Of a stretch of DNA of 64,000 nt, positions 23,901 through 38,900 are shown piece after piece (the first letter of the stretch is position 1; each line of letters begins with the position of its first letter). Both the position numbers and the translations under genes were made by a program. The DNA lies in NCBI GenBank assembly GCA_935421135.1, contig OW285189.1, positions 25,732,298 to 25,796,297 on the forward strand, read 5' to 3'. The notes beneath the pieces were generated by a model. That model saw nothing but the letters and a program-made list of their open reading frames with translations. It did not search any database and was not told where the DNA came from. The stretch is from Bugulina stolonifera (taxonomy: Eukaryota > Bryozoa > Gymnolaemata > Cheilostomatida > Bugulidae).

Positions 23901-26900
23901 AAGGCTACAATAAGGCTAGCCATGGCCTGCTGTTTAGTAGATGCACTGGCAGCAAAGGCTATGAAGGTGGCAGCCCAAGCAGTCATCACAATAGTCAGCA
24001 GGAACACTAGGAAGGTCTGCCATTCAGCTACAAGTCCTGCATTATATGTATGATATATGTGTTAGCATTATATTATACAAGTTTACATTATATCTTCCAA
24101 TCAGGGTAGTGATACGCGTTATAATATCATCCAATCAGGTAACTGATGCACATTATTATCATCCAATCAGATGACTGATACACATTATATCACCCAATCA
24201 GGTAAATGTTACACATTATAATATCATCCAATCAGGTAACTGATACACATTAAAATTATCTTCCAACTAGGTAACTGTTAAACATTATATCATCCAATCA
24301 GATGACTGATACACATTATATCATCCAATCAGATGACTGATATAAACATACCCATCATCCAGTATACTATGGACCCATAGATTATAACAGGGAATGTTCT
24401 GTATGGCAGGAGATCACAGAAGAGCTTGGAGAAGAAATAAGCTGAAGTCCTGTAGTATCCACTGATATTCTCATGCCTAATACAAACATATCAGAATAGA
24501 TATGTATTACAGTAGGAATATATACCTATGTGTTCAGGTGTTGTATCAGAAGTTCAAGGGTGATATTGATACTTAGAGGGCCATAACGATACGTCAAGGG
24601 CCATATACTTATATATGTTTCAAAGTGAATGGATATATCAATCCTACAAGGCCCTTGACGGGTGTTATCATGATCATTATGGAAGGAGCAAGTAAAGAAC
24701 ACAGATAGCATGATATGATTTGGGATCAAGTTCAAATATCCGTATGGTCTGTGGGATGACCAGTAAACCTAGCCGAAGTAACCTACAAATGTAGCCTTGA
24801 GAGATGTGACCTTGGAAGATGTGACCTCTAGCGTCTTTGCGACTGACCTAAATTTAAGGCACGGGCCAATTTGCTCAAGAATTTTCCGGCAGTCGCGAGC
24901 ACACCGGCCTCAGCCAAACACAAAATTCTTGGGGGTGCCAATGAGCTAGAGTTGATTTCCTCCGACCAATCAATATGTGAGGTCAATGGGTCAATAGCAC
25001 TTTCCGCTTAGGCCAGGCGGCCATCTTGGGATGTTGTTTGTGACCCAGGCCGGTCCAAGAGGTCGGGAAGACACGACTTGAGAAATGTGACATTGAGTTG
25101 AGTATTATATCTACAGGATTTCTACTACAATTGATGTCTTTAGGATCTCACCATTTAACTCATGTATTTTGTATATACGCAATAAAGTGGAACATACAAT
25201 TAATGTCTTACGTATACCAATCTATACCAAGCAGAACATACAATTGATGTCTTATATATACCATTATATGCTTACATGAATATTCCTCTCTCCAGAATAA
25301 AGAGATCAATGGCTGATAAGTTTGCAAATATCTGGTTCATCACCACAAAAAAGAAAGCACCAATTCTGCAAGCAAGATATTTATTACACGGTACAGAGAT
25401 AGACGTTAACCCACCACATTATATATTTTTGTTCTGCTTAGCATTGCGTTATTTCTAGCAGTAGGTAAAACCTTTATTTATTATATTATATGCATATATT
25501 CTACATGTATATAGGGAGCAGCCATGGCCGGGTGGTTAGAATGCTAAACAGCCATGCTGAAGGTTCCAGGTTCGAATCCCGGTCACGGTGGTGTTAGGAA
25601 GAGCATCCTATGCCTCAGATAAAGTCTTTGAGGTCATGCAAGCCAGCATGGCTTCAAGGCAACTCCTCCACCCCCACCTTGCAAAAAAAGGCCATACCAT
25701 CTGGGCCTTTCTCACAGGGAGGTGGCCAGCACTAGCATGTATAGTACTGACCGGTAGTACTGACCGGCAGTACTGACCGGTAGTACTGACCGGCAGTACT
25801 GTAGTACTGACCGGCAGTACTGACCGGCATTACTGACCGGCAGTACTGACCGGCAGTACTGACCGGCAGTACTGACCGGCAGTACTGACCGGTAGTACTA
25901 ACCAGTAGTACTGACCAGCAGTACTGACCGGTAGTGTGAATGTGTGACTGACCTGTCCTGTATTCCAGCTTTACAATTATCTTGAACTTGGAAGTAGAAA
26001 GCTCCAGTGATAGCTCCAAACACAACAGTTATAAACCACTGTAAGATAAGGGAGTATAGTACATACCTTATATACTTATATATATATATACCTTACACTA
26101 TACATACATATGTATACGTTATACTATACATATGTACATTATACAGTGTATATACCTTATACTATACATACATGTATGTACATTATATATACCTTATACT
26201 ATACATATGTACATTATACAGTGTATATACCTTATACTATACATATGTACATTATATATACCTTATACTATACATATGTACATTATATATACCTTATACT
26301 ATACACATGTACATTATATATACCTTATACTATCTACATGTACATGTACATAATGTACATGCGTGTACAATGTATATAGTTACCTGCATTATTCCAGTTC
26401 GTGGATTCCTCATAAGATTAAGAATGGTTCTTTTGCACAGTACCCCAAACTACAAGGTAGACCAAACTTCAAGGTAGACCAAACTCCAAGGTAGACCAAA
26501 CTTCAAGGTAGAACCAAACTACAGCTACTGTGGTATTATTACTTGGTTACACGGACTACTGTAGTATTACCTGGTTACACGGACTACTGTGGTATGTCTG
26601 CAATGTCGCATCACCCTGAGATTCTACCACCACAGTCTCAAATGCTTCCTTATATGGCAAAAGTTCTTCATTTACTCTACAAGGAAAAGTGAGTAATGGT
26701 CTTAAAATGTGTACATTTATATCAGTGTGGACCAGTGAGGTATATGTATATTTATATCAATGTGGACCAGTGAAGTATATGTATATTTATATCAGTGTGG
26801 ACCAGTGAAGTATATGTATATTTATATCAGTGTGGACCAGTGAAGTATATGTATATTTATATCAGTGTGGACCAGTGAGGTATATGTATATTTATACCAG

Positions 26901-29900
26901 TGTGGACCAGTGAAGTATATGTATATTTATATCAGTGTGGACCAGTGAAGTATATGTATATTTATATCAGTGTGGACCAGTGAGGTATATGCATATTTAT
27001 ATCAGTGTGGACCAGTGAAGTATATGTATATTTATATCAGTGTGGACCAGTGAAGTATATGTATATTTATATCAGTGTGGACCAGTGAGGTATATGTATA
27101 TTTATATCAGTGTGGACCAGTGAAGTATATGTATATTTATATCAGTGTGGACCAGTGAGGTATATGTATATTTATATCAGTGTGGACCAGTGAAGTATAT
27201 GTATATTTATATCAGTGTGGACCAGTGAAGTATATGTATATTTATATCAGTGTGGACCAGTGAAGTATATGTATATTTATATCAGTGTGGACCAGTGAGG
27301 TATATGTATATTTATACCAGTGTGGACCAGTGAGGTATATGTATATTTATATCAGTGTGGACCAGTGAGGTATATGTATATTTATATCAGTGTGGACCAG
27401 TGAAGTATATGTATATTTATATCAGCGCTCTTTTATAGCATCCCACAAAGTCAAAATTGCTTATTATGATAATTTTAAAAACATCCTTGAGTTATATTAT
27501 ACTTGAGTTATATTATACGACATCTCAGTCAGTCAATTCTACTAGGCATTTGGTTATTCAAATTAGCCTTTCTAATGATTGACTAGCTGCAATAGCAACA
27601 TGTATCAGATGTGATGTACTATTGACCTTGACCTACTTCCTAGCCATGATCATAGTAATACAAAGCTTACCTCTCCCTCCATTTTGATTGGTTGAAAGCA
27701 TCGGACAGTTCCTCACACTTCCTGTTCATTCGCTCAACTGGGTCACTTTCCTCCATGCACAACGTTACAGAGTTCACTATACAAACAGTGCTATCTCTAT
27801 TAACACTGCACGTGAGCATTCCAAAAGGACAAACACTGGCCAAGAACAAACATTATACTGGTCAACAATCCAAATACCCCTGATAAGATTGTGATTATGT
27901 GCCCACACTAAACCTTACTGTAAAATAAACAGGTACCCTACAATATTTGTGATACAGTTTATACGGGTGCCCTTGGTTATTAATAGATTATTCGGCAGAT
28001 TTTGCCATTTTCAATATATGAATAGTGTGTAGATGGGTGGATGTTATAAAGCATAGAAACAGCTAAGATTGTCTTTTAATTACATACAGTCAGTTGTCTC
28101 CTCCTCTACTGGAACGACTCCATTAGTAGTTCTCTGCTGAACTGCCCTCCCGTCTATGATAACGTCAAGGAAGAAATCAGCAGGATTGTCGTGTTCCTCT
28201 ATCTCATAACCTACAAAACATTATCTACACTCTTGTATACTGTTTATATTGTATATACAATTATATTGTATATACAATGTACATGATTGTATATACACTG
28301 TACTCTACTGCACTGTTTATACTGTATATATAATCCACGCTCTTCATGTATTCCATACCTATAGCGCTAAAGAACTGTATACCCTCCAGTGCTGGTCCAT
28401 GGTATATAGTCCTGCCGTTGCCTAGCAACATTATAGTATCGCACAGTTTAAATATGGAGTATCTTGGCTGGTGGATAGAGAATATGATTGTACTACCAGA
28501 AGCTGCCAACCTACCAACAAAATCGTAGAGAAACAGAGGGTACGCTACAGGGTACACTACAGGGCACACTACAGGGTACGCTACAGGGTACACTACAGGA
28601 CAAGCTACAGGGTACACTACAGGGTACGCTACAGGGTATAGCGTGGCGATAGAATGATGTTTGGTAGAGAGACAGGGAGAGTACATCAAGGCATACAAGT
28701 CATGATACATGTATATACAGATAGTATATAGTAGCCAATAACATAATAAGTGAACCTACCGTTTGAGAAGCATCATAACAGAGTGGGCGGTGCTTGCATC
28801 TAACCCAGTGGTAGGTTCATCAAGGAAGAGTATACCAGGTGAAGGTATTAACTCCATACCAATATTACATCTCTTCCTCTCACCCCCTGACACGCCCCTT
28901 ATGAACTCATTTCCTATACGAGTGTCGGCACAGCTACCTAAGAATATGCTATAGGGATACAATTATAGTCTATCTACACACATACGTACACAATACAGTA
29001 TGCAATGCATAGTATAATCTATAAGTCTATATGTAATAGAATACTACACTGCATCAGTGCTACATTCAGCATGTAGAGTTGTCCTCTCTTTAATTATATA
29101 AATTATCAAGTGTTAGCCTGAGCTCCTAAACCATTGGGCAGGTCATTGATTCATAAGAGCAAGTCAATAACACATGAACAGGTCAGTGGTCAGTGGCAAG
29201 TGGTCAGTGGCAAGTGGTCAGTGGCAAGTGGTCAATGGCAAGTGGCAAGTGCTCAGTGGCAAGTGGTCAGTGGCAAGTGCTCAGCAGTAGAGAATAATAG
29301 TATAATAGTTACAGAGTTATAATCTAGCTGATCTCCTCTATACAGTAGATGTACATGTATATAGTGTCTACATATTATAACTAATACAATGTAACATGTA
29401 CTGCGCCTATGTACTATAATACTGTCTATATAATGTACTGTGCGTCTATCTATTATAAGTATATGTCTATATAATGTACTATAAGTATATGTCTATATAA
29501 TGTACTATAAGTATATGTCTATATAATGTACTATAAGTATATGTCTATATAATGTACTATAAGTATATGTCTATATAATGTACTATAAGTATATGTCTAT
29601 ATAATGTACTATAAGTATATGTCTATATAATGTACTATAAGCAGTGTTCGAATTGTGGTTATACGGGAGTATACGGCGTGTACCCACCTCAATTTTGGTG
29701 GGTACACTGTCAGCAGGCGTGTACCCTCATGGTAATTGACTAGTTTTGCTGAAGACACGGCAGTTTTCGCAATCGAAATAGGTTTACTGGTTGCTGAGTG
29801 ACTGCTGATCGTAAAATTTCCCTCTAATCTAGCGATCGTTTGATTGATAACAGCGTGTTAAGTCAATCCCGAAATGTCAAAGTAAGTTTATAGTAGCTTG

Positions 29901-32900
29901 GACCAGCGATCTGCACACAAATAAATCCTTCTGCTTTACTAACAAAGTTAGTCATTGTATCAATGGTTTCATAGGACTTGAATATGGGTTCCACTTTCTT
30001 TAGTATTTTCAGCTTTCCGAATGCGTTTGCAGAGCCATGAAAACTTTTTGATGAGGACAGTGGCCAAACAGTTGAATCTAAAAGTTTTTTTAGCTCTAAA
30101 CCTAAATCTCAAAAGTAATTTGTTGTACTCTACTGGAATTTGACGTTTGAGTGAGTGATAAATATCGGAGATAGTTGTATTTTTCTTACTTTGCTAATAA
30201 AATATGAAATACAAAAATTAAAAATAAATATTAATTTAATATCTAATATGATCATCCATGATGTTGTATATAACAATAACATAAATATTCGTATTTGTTA
30301 GATTATCACTAGAAAAAGAATCTGTATTCAATAATATAACATATAAATAATAAATCAAACATTATATTAATTATGTAAAAAAATAAATAATTATTTATTA
30401 TTTATAGTGATTAATTATTATAAATAATAATAGAACTAGAAGTGAATCAATAGAATTAGATAATCAAATGCTAATCATATCATAATGATAACCATAATTA
30501 TTTATATTTTCATTAATTTTTATATGAAATAAATTATTTTGATAATGATTGTTGTAACAATACGCCTGCATCAAGTAGGCCCTATAAATAAAAATATTGC
30601 TTACTGGATTGTTACAAGAACAAGAGTCGATATTCAATAAATAAAAATGAAAATATAAAATAGAAATAAATTGTTTTTAATAGAACAGGGAATTAGATAA
30701 TTGATTTATATTTAATGATCATTATTGTATCAAATATTTAATGCAAATAATATAGCAATTGTTGTATTGTTTTATATAAAATATTTTGATCTCATGTTGA
30801 TATTTTTATTCTAGAATAGGTAGGAATACTATTTGTCTTTGCACATAGTATTGAATTTCAACAGCTATAGGTATTGCGCTACTATTGCAAACTACTTCCA
30901 AGTTTAGTAAGTGAGGCAAAGAGTGAGGTTATGACAAATTGGAATTCACAGAGAGCTAAGAAGAATCCTGTCACTGTTTGGTCTAGATGGTACTAGTAGA
31001 AACTATGTATTTGGATTGAGCCTGGTTTCACTGGTTGACTGCAATTAAAGTAATCGTTTTGTTTGTATCCTCTATTTTTGTTGTATTGAGGTGATTCATT
31101 GCTTTCAGAAGTCCACAAAAGACCACAGGTAATGAAGTTGTATGCTGCCTATTAGTGTACTTGCATGCCGCATATTAGTGTACTTGCATGCTGTCTATTA
31201 TTGTACTTGCATGCTGCCTAGTAACCTACATGCATGATAGTTTGTCGAGTATTTTAGGTAGCTGAATAGTCTTTTTAGGCAATACTATATTTTTAGTTTA
31301 CATTGAATTTACTGTCAGTATGATTTGATATTTCTTGCTAAGGTTATATTCGGCCATGGATTTAACTTTGAGGCCAGTTTTTACTAGTTCTGCCAATTTA
31401 TAAAACATTTAGCATTTTTGGAAGATGTTGTCACAAGTGGTGAGGATACTTGTAATACAGTGTTTAGTGATCCAAAGGAAGCTGGTGAGGAATTTAATTT
31501 TGCAGAAATGATACCCTAATAGATATTTTTCATATCTACTGCTCGCTGGTGAAGCTGTCTTTTTCTAACATTGCTGTACTGGTGTTGTGGCAATGTCTTC
31601 TGTTCACTTTTCTAGGCGATTAGGCACTGTAGAGACCATTGGTTCAAACCCCAGTCAGGGCCTGGTGTTTTCATGGATTTGATGCAAGACCTGACAGCTC
31701 CCACAGATAAATTCCTTAAATTAACAAAATTATAATAATATTAGAGAAAACCCAGTGAGTAGTACATGTATATATCCTAGATAAATTGGTGAAACTCCTT
31801 TACACAGGTATGTATGTTTTATAGGCTTCAACCTTTTAACTTTTCCTTATAGCTGTTGTTCAAATAACATTACTGGTGTTATATAATAAAGTCTACAGGT
31901 AGGTTGTGACAAGGGAAATACATGTATTTTATTGTTTAATACTTTTGTTCATTATAATTTTGTTAATAAACTTCAACTCCTTCCCTTCTCTAGTGTTGAT
32001 GTCAATGTCATAGCTGTTTTGTTGAATTACTATAGTTTTCATACAGTTGCAGTTACATGCTGTTGTTGTTTGTGTTTATATACTTTTGACAAAATATACA
32101 ATTGTAAAATGTTGTAGTTCAGCATTTTGTAATAAATAAAGAAGTTGTTTTCTCTTTGACTACATGTACTTTTATTACAGTGAAAGAAAGATAAGGGGAG
32201 TTGTGTCGTTTTAAATAGTATAGATCTATTCATTCTTACAATCAATGCAGCAGTAATACAAAATTGAAGGACACAAAGCACACTCAGTAGTTTAAAATAT
32301 AAGGGATGGTCTCCATTGGTACCATGACTGTACTCTGTGTAATGAGGTAAAGGAGCTATCAACCATAATTAGAAATTGTCCTCCCTTGTTTTGTCTTGCT
32401 GAAATGGGAGGATAACTTCTAATTATGATCTGCAGCTTCTGAGTGACCAATGCACCCTTTAGGAAAGGTCCTAAGATTGCAGGTAGGAACCGTGTACCCA
32501 CCTCATTTGTTCCACTTCGAACACTGACTATAAGTATATGTCTATATAATGTACTATAAGTATATGTCTATATAATGTACTATAAGTATATGTCTATATA
32601 ATGTACTATAAGTATATGTCTATATAATATACTATAAGTATATGTCTATATAATGTACTATAAGTATATGTCTATATTATGTACTATAAGTATATGTCTA
32701 TATAATGTACTATAAGTATATGTCTATATAATGTACTATAAGTATATGTCTATATAATGTACTATAAGTATATGTCTATATAATATACTATAAGTATATG
32801 TCTATATAATGTACTATAAGTATATGTCTATATAATGTACTATAAGTATATGTCTATATAATGTATCTACTCAGTTATTTAACTCTATGTAACCAGAAAA

Positions 32901-35900
32901 CCAGAACATGAACAGAGGAATATTATTGGACAACAAACTATAGTTTCATATAATCATACAACCATATAATCATACAATCATATAATCATACAATCATACA
33001 ACCATTCAATCACATTCACATAAATGACTTGAAACATGTTTTTTCATTCACAGACACATAAATTGTAGATTCAATTCCGTACTCCAGTTTCCACAGTGAG
33101 CTGCAGGTGAAGTTATAGTAATAGTCCTTAGTGTTCTATTCCTTCTACATGTACATAGCTCACCTACACAGTCAGCACAACTAACCTGCTGGGAGAGGGG
33201 TTACCTGCGCACTACCACCCAGCACTGTTCCCTTCCTAGATAAAACACTCACCTAGGCTAAGCTGGTTGATGACATTGTGTACCCTGTGTTCCCTCTCTT
33301 CCTTACTTATATGTTTGTCTAGCCTGAGATCTGCAGAGAACCGTAGATTCTCCTTGACTGTTAGAGTGCTCATCACAATGTCATCCTGAAATGTTGAGAA
33401 GACAACTACATGTACTAGTATAGAATATACTTAGTGTGGCCTCACTGGAGGCCATAAGTAAAATAAAGTAAAGTAAAGTAAAGGATACACAGGATATAAC
33501 ACACATACACACCCATACAATAATGTAGATGGGTTTCCATGCCTAAAGTTACCAGCATAGTAGTAAAGGGACACGGGTAGCACATTGTAGCTATTTGTTA
33601 TAACCCACTAATCAAACCTACTGATGGGAGGGGTAGTAACAGTGTACTAACCTACTGAACAGCAACAAAGGTACGGCCGAAATCGCAATTTTTGAAGTTG
33701 TCCCTAATCAGCCCTTGGTTCACTATAGCCCGATAGCCTGTCAACTGCGTGCTGGGCATGGCTTCGGCAGGGCGGATGAAACAAGCCTCGACAAAAACTT
33801 CTTCAGCAGATAACAAGAGATTGCTTTCACCAAAAGCTTTGAAATTTGGCAGAAAGGTTCTTTATAGTTTGAAGTTGCTGTTGTTTGCTGTGGGGCTTAT
33901 AGTCCATCAGCTGAGTAGCAAAATTGTGACTTTTCGCTCCTGACCTCTCCAATCTACGCAATTTTTTGTATACAGATAGATTAAAATATAGGAAGTTCAA
34001 ATCCACTTACTAACCCCTCGAAATCACATGACAAAGGAGTGAAAATTTAATTTTTTCGAAATTTTTAAATTTAGAGTTGTCTGCTCCTTACTCGCTGTTG
34101 GAAATTATTAGAATACCCCTACGCCAACTTTCATTGGTCAGTTGCATGCATTTCCTGTCATCTAAGAAAGTGTAGTAGCAACAAAGATAGTGGATACTAG
34201 ATTTGGTAACTTTTGTAGCAGATGTTTAATGATAAATTCATTCAGTTCTCCATATTGGTTATCTTGAAAGTTAAATGGAGCATCCAAAGAATGACAGTAC
34301 AAGAAGTTCTGCAGCTCTGACAAACTGTTCTCTAAATAAATATTGACATAGACATTCATTGAAGAATGGAAACAGCTAGACATAAGACAAGGAGTTTGAA
34401 CTGAGAGTTAACTCACTCTAGGGTTTACAGCACATAATATAGGTCTATCATGAGAATCACTAGAAACCAAAGACTAAATATGGCATCAGTTTCTCTGGAA
34501 AAGGTATGTGCCTGACTAGCAGAAAGTTTATATTCAATAGATATAGTAGCTAGTTGGTTGAAAAATTTGAACTTAATTTTCTTGATTTTGTGACATGGAT
34601 AAGAATTTCAGTTTACTTATTTATATATTAAAATTTATAGCAATTATTTTTTAATGTAAACATGGATTTATTCATAATTATAATTAATAATAATCATTAT
34701 TTTATGAAAGTCTTATTGCTTATTCCATTACCATGTGAATAATGCTCATAACGCGTCACAAATCTATTATTTATAATTACTCAATATATTATTTTTATAA
34801 TAATGTAATTAAATGTGATAAGAATGATCGCAATCAGCAAAATGTTTTTGCATGATCTTGATCCACAAGAAATTTATAAAATAAATGTAGTTTTAAATAC
34901 ACATGTATAATTATTTATTATGATTATAGACAGATCCAGTGTATACAAAATTATACTATTTGTAGTCTTGTATTGTGTTGCTCTGTTATTATACGTTATA
35001 CTGTGGCAAGACTGCTATTATAGTAGCCTACGTGTACATTTTGCCTAGCAATGCAATATAAAATTCAATTTCATTTTGATTTCAATGTATATAATTAAGC
35101 GTAATGTTCAAGTAGTTCAATCGAGGTTGTCGTTATGTTCCATATTTACATGTACAAGATATTTTCAGGAGGATACCAGCATTAAAACTGTGGCATTAAT
35201 TTCACTGTGAAGACTGCAGTTATGTTTGCCCTTCTGTTATTTCACATGCACACAGCCCTTCCACTCCTATTATTCTTCTACTAATATTTTACCACCTACA
35301 CCCTAGAATAATTCTTTGTTTCTGGACCAGTACATTTATATTTCATTACCTACAGTTGTAAAGCCTTTGCTGTTTTAGGTGCAAGTTGCATTGCTGAAAA
35401 GTGACCGTGAAGATGTGATTGGTGAGTGATAAGGCGTCTGTATCCATACCAGCGTTACAAGATATGCACAGCAAGTCTGCTGACAGACCTCGCCTTAGTA
35501 AGTATGTTCATACTGCCGATGTAAGGGGCTAGATGTGTGTTGATTGGATATTATAAAATATCTTTGATGGATGACATATGCATGTACATTGTAAGGGAGC
35601 AGCCGTGGCTTAGGGGTTAGGATGCTGAGCTTTCATGCTGAAGGTTCCAGGTTCAAACCCCGGTCACGGTGGTGTTAGGAAGAGCATCCAGCCACAATTG
35701 CTCCTGTGCCACATATTAAAGTCCTTGGGGTCATGGCTTCAAGGCAACTCATCTACCCCTGCACAAAGAAAAGGCCATGTTATCTGGGCCTTTCTCACAG
35801 GGAGTTGGCCAGCACTGGCACCTGGCAGAGAGAGCTGCTAGGGGCTGGTCACGCCGAGGAGTATAAGTCGGTGAGTTTTATATACATGTACATTGTACAT

Positions 35901-38900
35901 GTAAGAACATGTACATTGTACATGTAAGAATTCCTTGAAGCACTTTTCTCCCTTATGTTCAAACATGCAGAAGTTTAAATTACAAGCACGCGTACATGCG
36001 CTTACATTATGAAGGGTAAAAACAGATATAATTTGTTGTTTAGCAATTCATATCCTTGGAAACATCTTTTTAAAAAAAATTAGATGAGTTTGTGTATTTT
36101 TGTCTTTTGCTAGGACGGACTGGCTAGAAACAATGGTGTTGTGTTACTACCTCAACTGAATCACGATCAACCTCAGCAGCATACAGTACCACCGATGGTG
36201 ATGATGACAAGAGTCCATAAACTGAGCCCTGTTAACTATGGATGAGAGAATGATGTAGATCTCACCTACAAAGTTATTTAGTGGTGAAACTCTTTATCCT
36301 AACATGTTACATACTGTCTGTTGCTCCTGTAAGAAGACCAATAACATGCAAGTACACAGTACCAGATGACATATAGGTACTTGTATGCCTGTATATTAAT
36401 TGTAAGTTTAGCCTAAATTCTAATTTTAAATTTACATGCATATCATGTTTTGTGCTTGTGTTACGGTTACCTGTATGGTTACCTGTATGGTTACCTGTAT
36501 GGTTACTTGTATGGTTACCTGTATGGTTACTTGTATGGTTACCTGTATCCTATGGTTACCTGAATGGTTACCTGTATCTTACGGAATCAAATTATAATTA
36601 ATTTTTTAGTTTCATATTACAGCACATTTTGCTTCCAACTTGAGTCTATTAGCTCTAGTTCTTATTGTCCCTGCAAGAAGTCATTATGTCATGGGTTTTT
36701 GCATATATTGTATGTTTTGTCACTAAATATAATATACTACCTAACCTGTATCTTTAATTGTAATAAAGTACATCAATATTATCTTACAATCGCTGGGCTG
36801 ATGCTGAAACTACACTACAAGATACACTGATGGCTTATAAGTTCTCAAGTAGATACAGTAGAACAGCACTAGAGTATACTTGGAAGGTCACCTGTGTAAC
36901 AGTAAATGTTTATAACATTCTAAAATTTTCATGAATGATTATTTTACGTGTTATTTCCTCTGTGACAAAAGAGATGTTGCTCTCCGTAGAAAGTCTGCAC
37001 AGGTTGTCATGTTATTATGCACAGGGTATTGCACTAAATGTAGTAACACCATCCTTAAATAGGAAGAAAGTCATTGTCAAACTATTCTGGAATCATGAGA
37101 TTGAGGCCTTGTTTACGATAACACCAAAAATCTCTGCAGTTTGTGGAAATTTCAATGATTTGCTGTTATTAGGAATTATCCCCTCCGTAACGAAATGATT
37201 TATCTTTTAATCATAGAGCTTTTGGACTGACACTCATGAAATTTTACATGGAGCACTAGACTGCTTGTGGTAGCATCATAGTTGAATATGAAGAGCCTAT
37301 GTGTTATGGATTTGGTGCCAGAAGGTTTTCTATTATAGGGAATTATCCCCTCTGTAACGAAGGAATTTTCCCTGTAATTATAAGACCTTTGAACTGACAC
37401 TTATGAATTTTGACACAGACCACTAGACTACTTGTAGTAACATTATGTTGAAATATGAAGAGCTCATGCATTATGGATTTTGTGTCAGAAGGTTTGCAAA
37501 CCACAAAAAATGGCAAATATTGGCAATTTTTGCTGAGGGGGTGAACTTTGACCTAAAATTTGAGGTCTCCGTCAACATATTTCAGAGGGTTAGTTTCCAG
37601 AATCATAAAATTCAGGTTCTGTTTACTTTGGAGCCAAAAATTTGTGTAGATTGGAGAGGTCAGGAGCGAACTTCAAAAACTAAGCCACTTTTTGATGGTT
37701 GGCTGATGGACTATTACAATTCTTCTTGATTAACCAGCTATTACAGAAAAACTATTCACAATATTGAGACGATGACTCCAAACAGTGACGCTACCACGCG
37801 TGCAGCTGATAACATAACGTGAAGCAGATAGCACAACGCAACAATGTAGCCACAAGGATTTCTCCCCATTGCCACTATAAACTATAAATAAGCAGACAGC
37901 AGCTTTTGTGCGAAATTCTATATCTTTTGTATATCAGTGATAGATGTACATGTATATCCAATGCAATCTGTCTCAGATTTACAATATACACCATAATCCA
38001 GGCTGCCTGGAACACCAGGCTAATGGAAGCATTTTTGAATAAGTAGTAAGAGTAAGTTCACACTGAAGCAGCACTAACATCACATCAAATGATAATTCTT
38101 TGCATAGCAAGTTTACACCCTGGTATACACTTTTTGTGTAGATCAGATTAGAAAACTCTTTCACAATACACAACAGATATAAAACCATAAAATGACTTCA
38201 ACTAGACAAAATGCAAGGGTAGCTGCTAGATAATACATAACATATTATATTTTAGCTATCTACCTACTAGCATACTAGTGCAATATAAATATACAATGTA
38301 CTGTGAGTTGAGAAAAAATCTTCTCCAGAAGTCTTAAAAAATCAAAACAGAATCAGAACTAAAAATGGGCCGCTTACACGATTACTGCATCAAACATTTG
38401 GTATCGACATGAACTACTTGAATTTTATTCACAAACTAACTATAAGGGCAGAGAAACTGGTAATGTCAACTGTGTAAGGAGGTTTGCCAGAGAGATGGGC
38501 ACAGCATAACTTATTTCGTTGCATATTCCTCAGTTCCAGAATACAGGCTGAGAAAGTAGTGCATATCTTTAGTGGACGGGTCTTTTGTGGGCTGCATTGG
38601 TAAGTAGGCTACTCAATGCTGTGTACACCACCATAACTCTAAGCCAGATGCACCAAGTTCAAGATCACCTGGAGAAGCATCAAAACAAATAGAAGACAGC
38701 GACATTAACTGCTTAAATTGTGTACATATTATAGCAAAGTGCAAAGTTATTTATTGGACAACTTAAGGTTATTCACTGCGCATGATAAAAATAATTCTAT
38801 TTGCTGTACTTGCAATGTAGATGCATGTACATATGTGTGACCATTTCTATACTTTACTCACCAAAGATTCAAATCTACACACACTTGATGGCACTCCCTC

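Noticed and set aside
28261..28710. 149-codon minus frame as a gene
   Set aside because: It contains ABCG2 exon 28359-28510 extended into intron and a 12-bp repeat on both sides.
37445..37729. 94-codon plus frame as a gene
   Set aside because: It covers one copy of a degenerate tandem duplication, and the frame is not kept in the sister copies.
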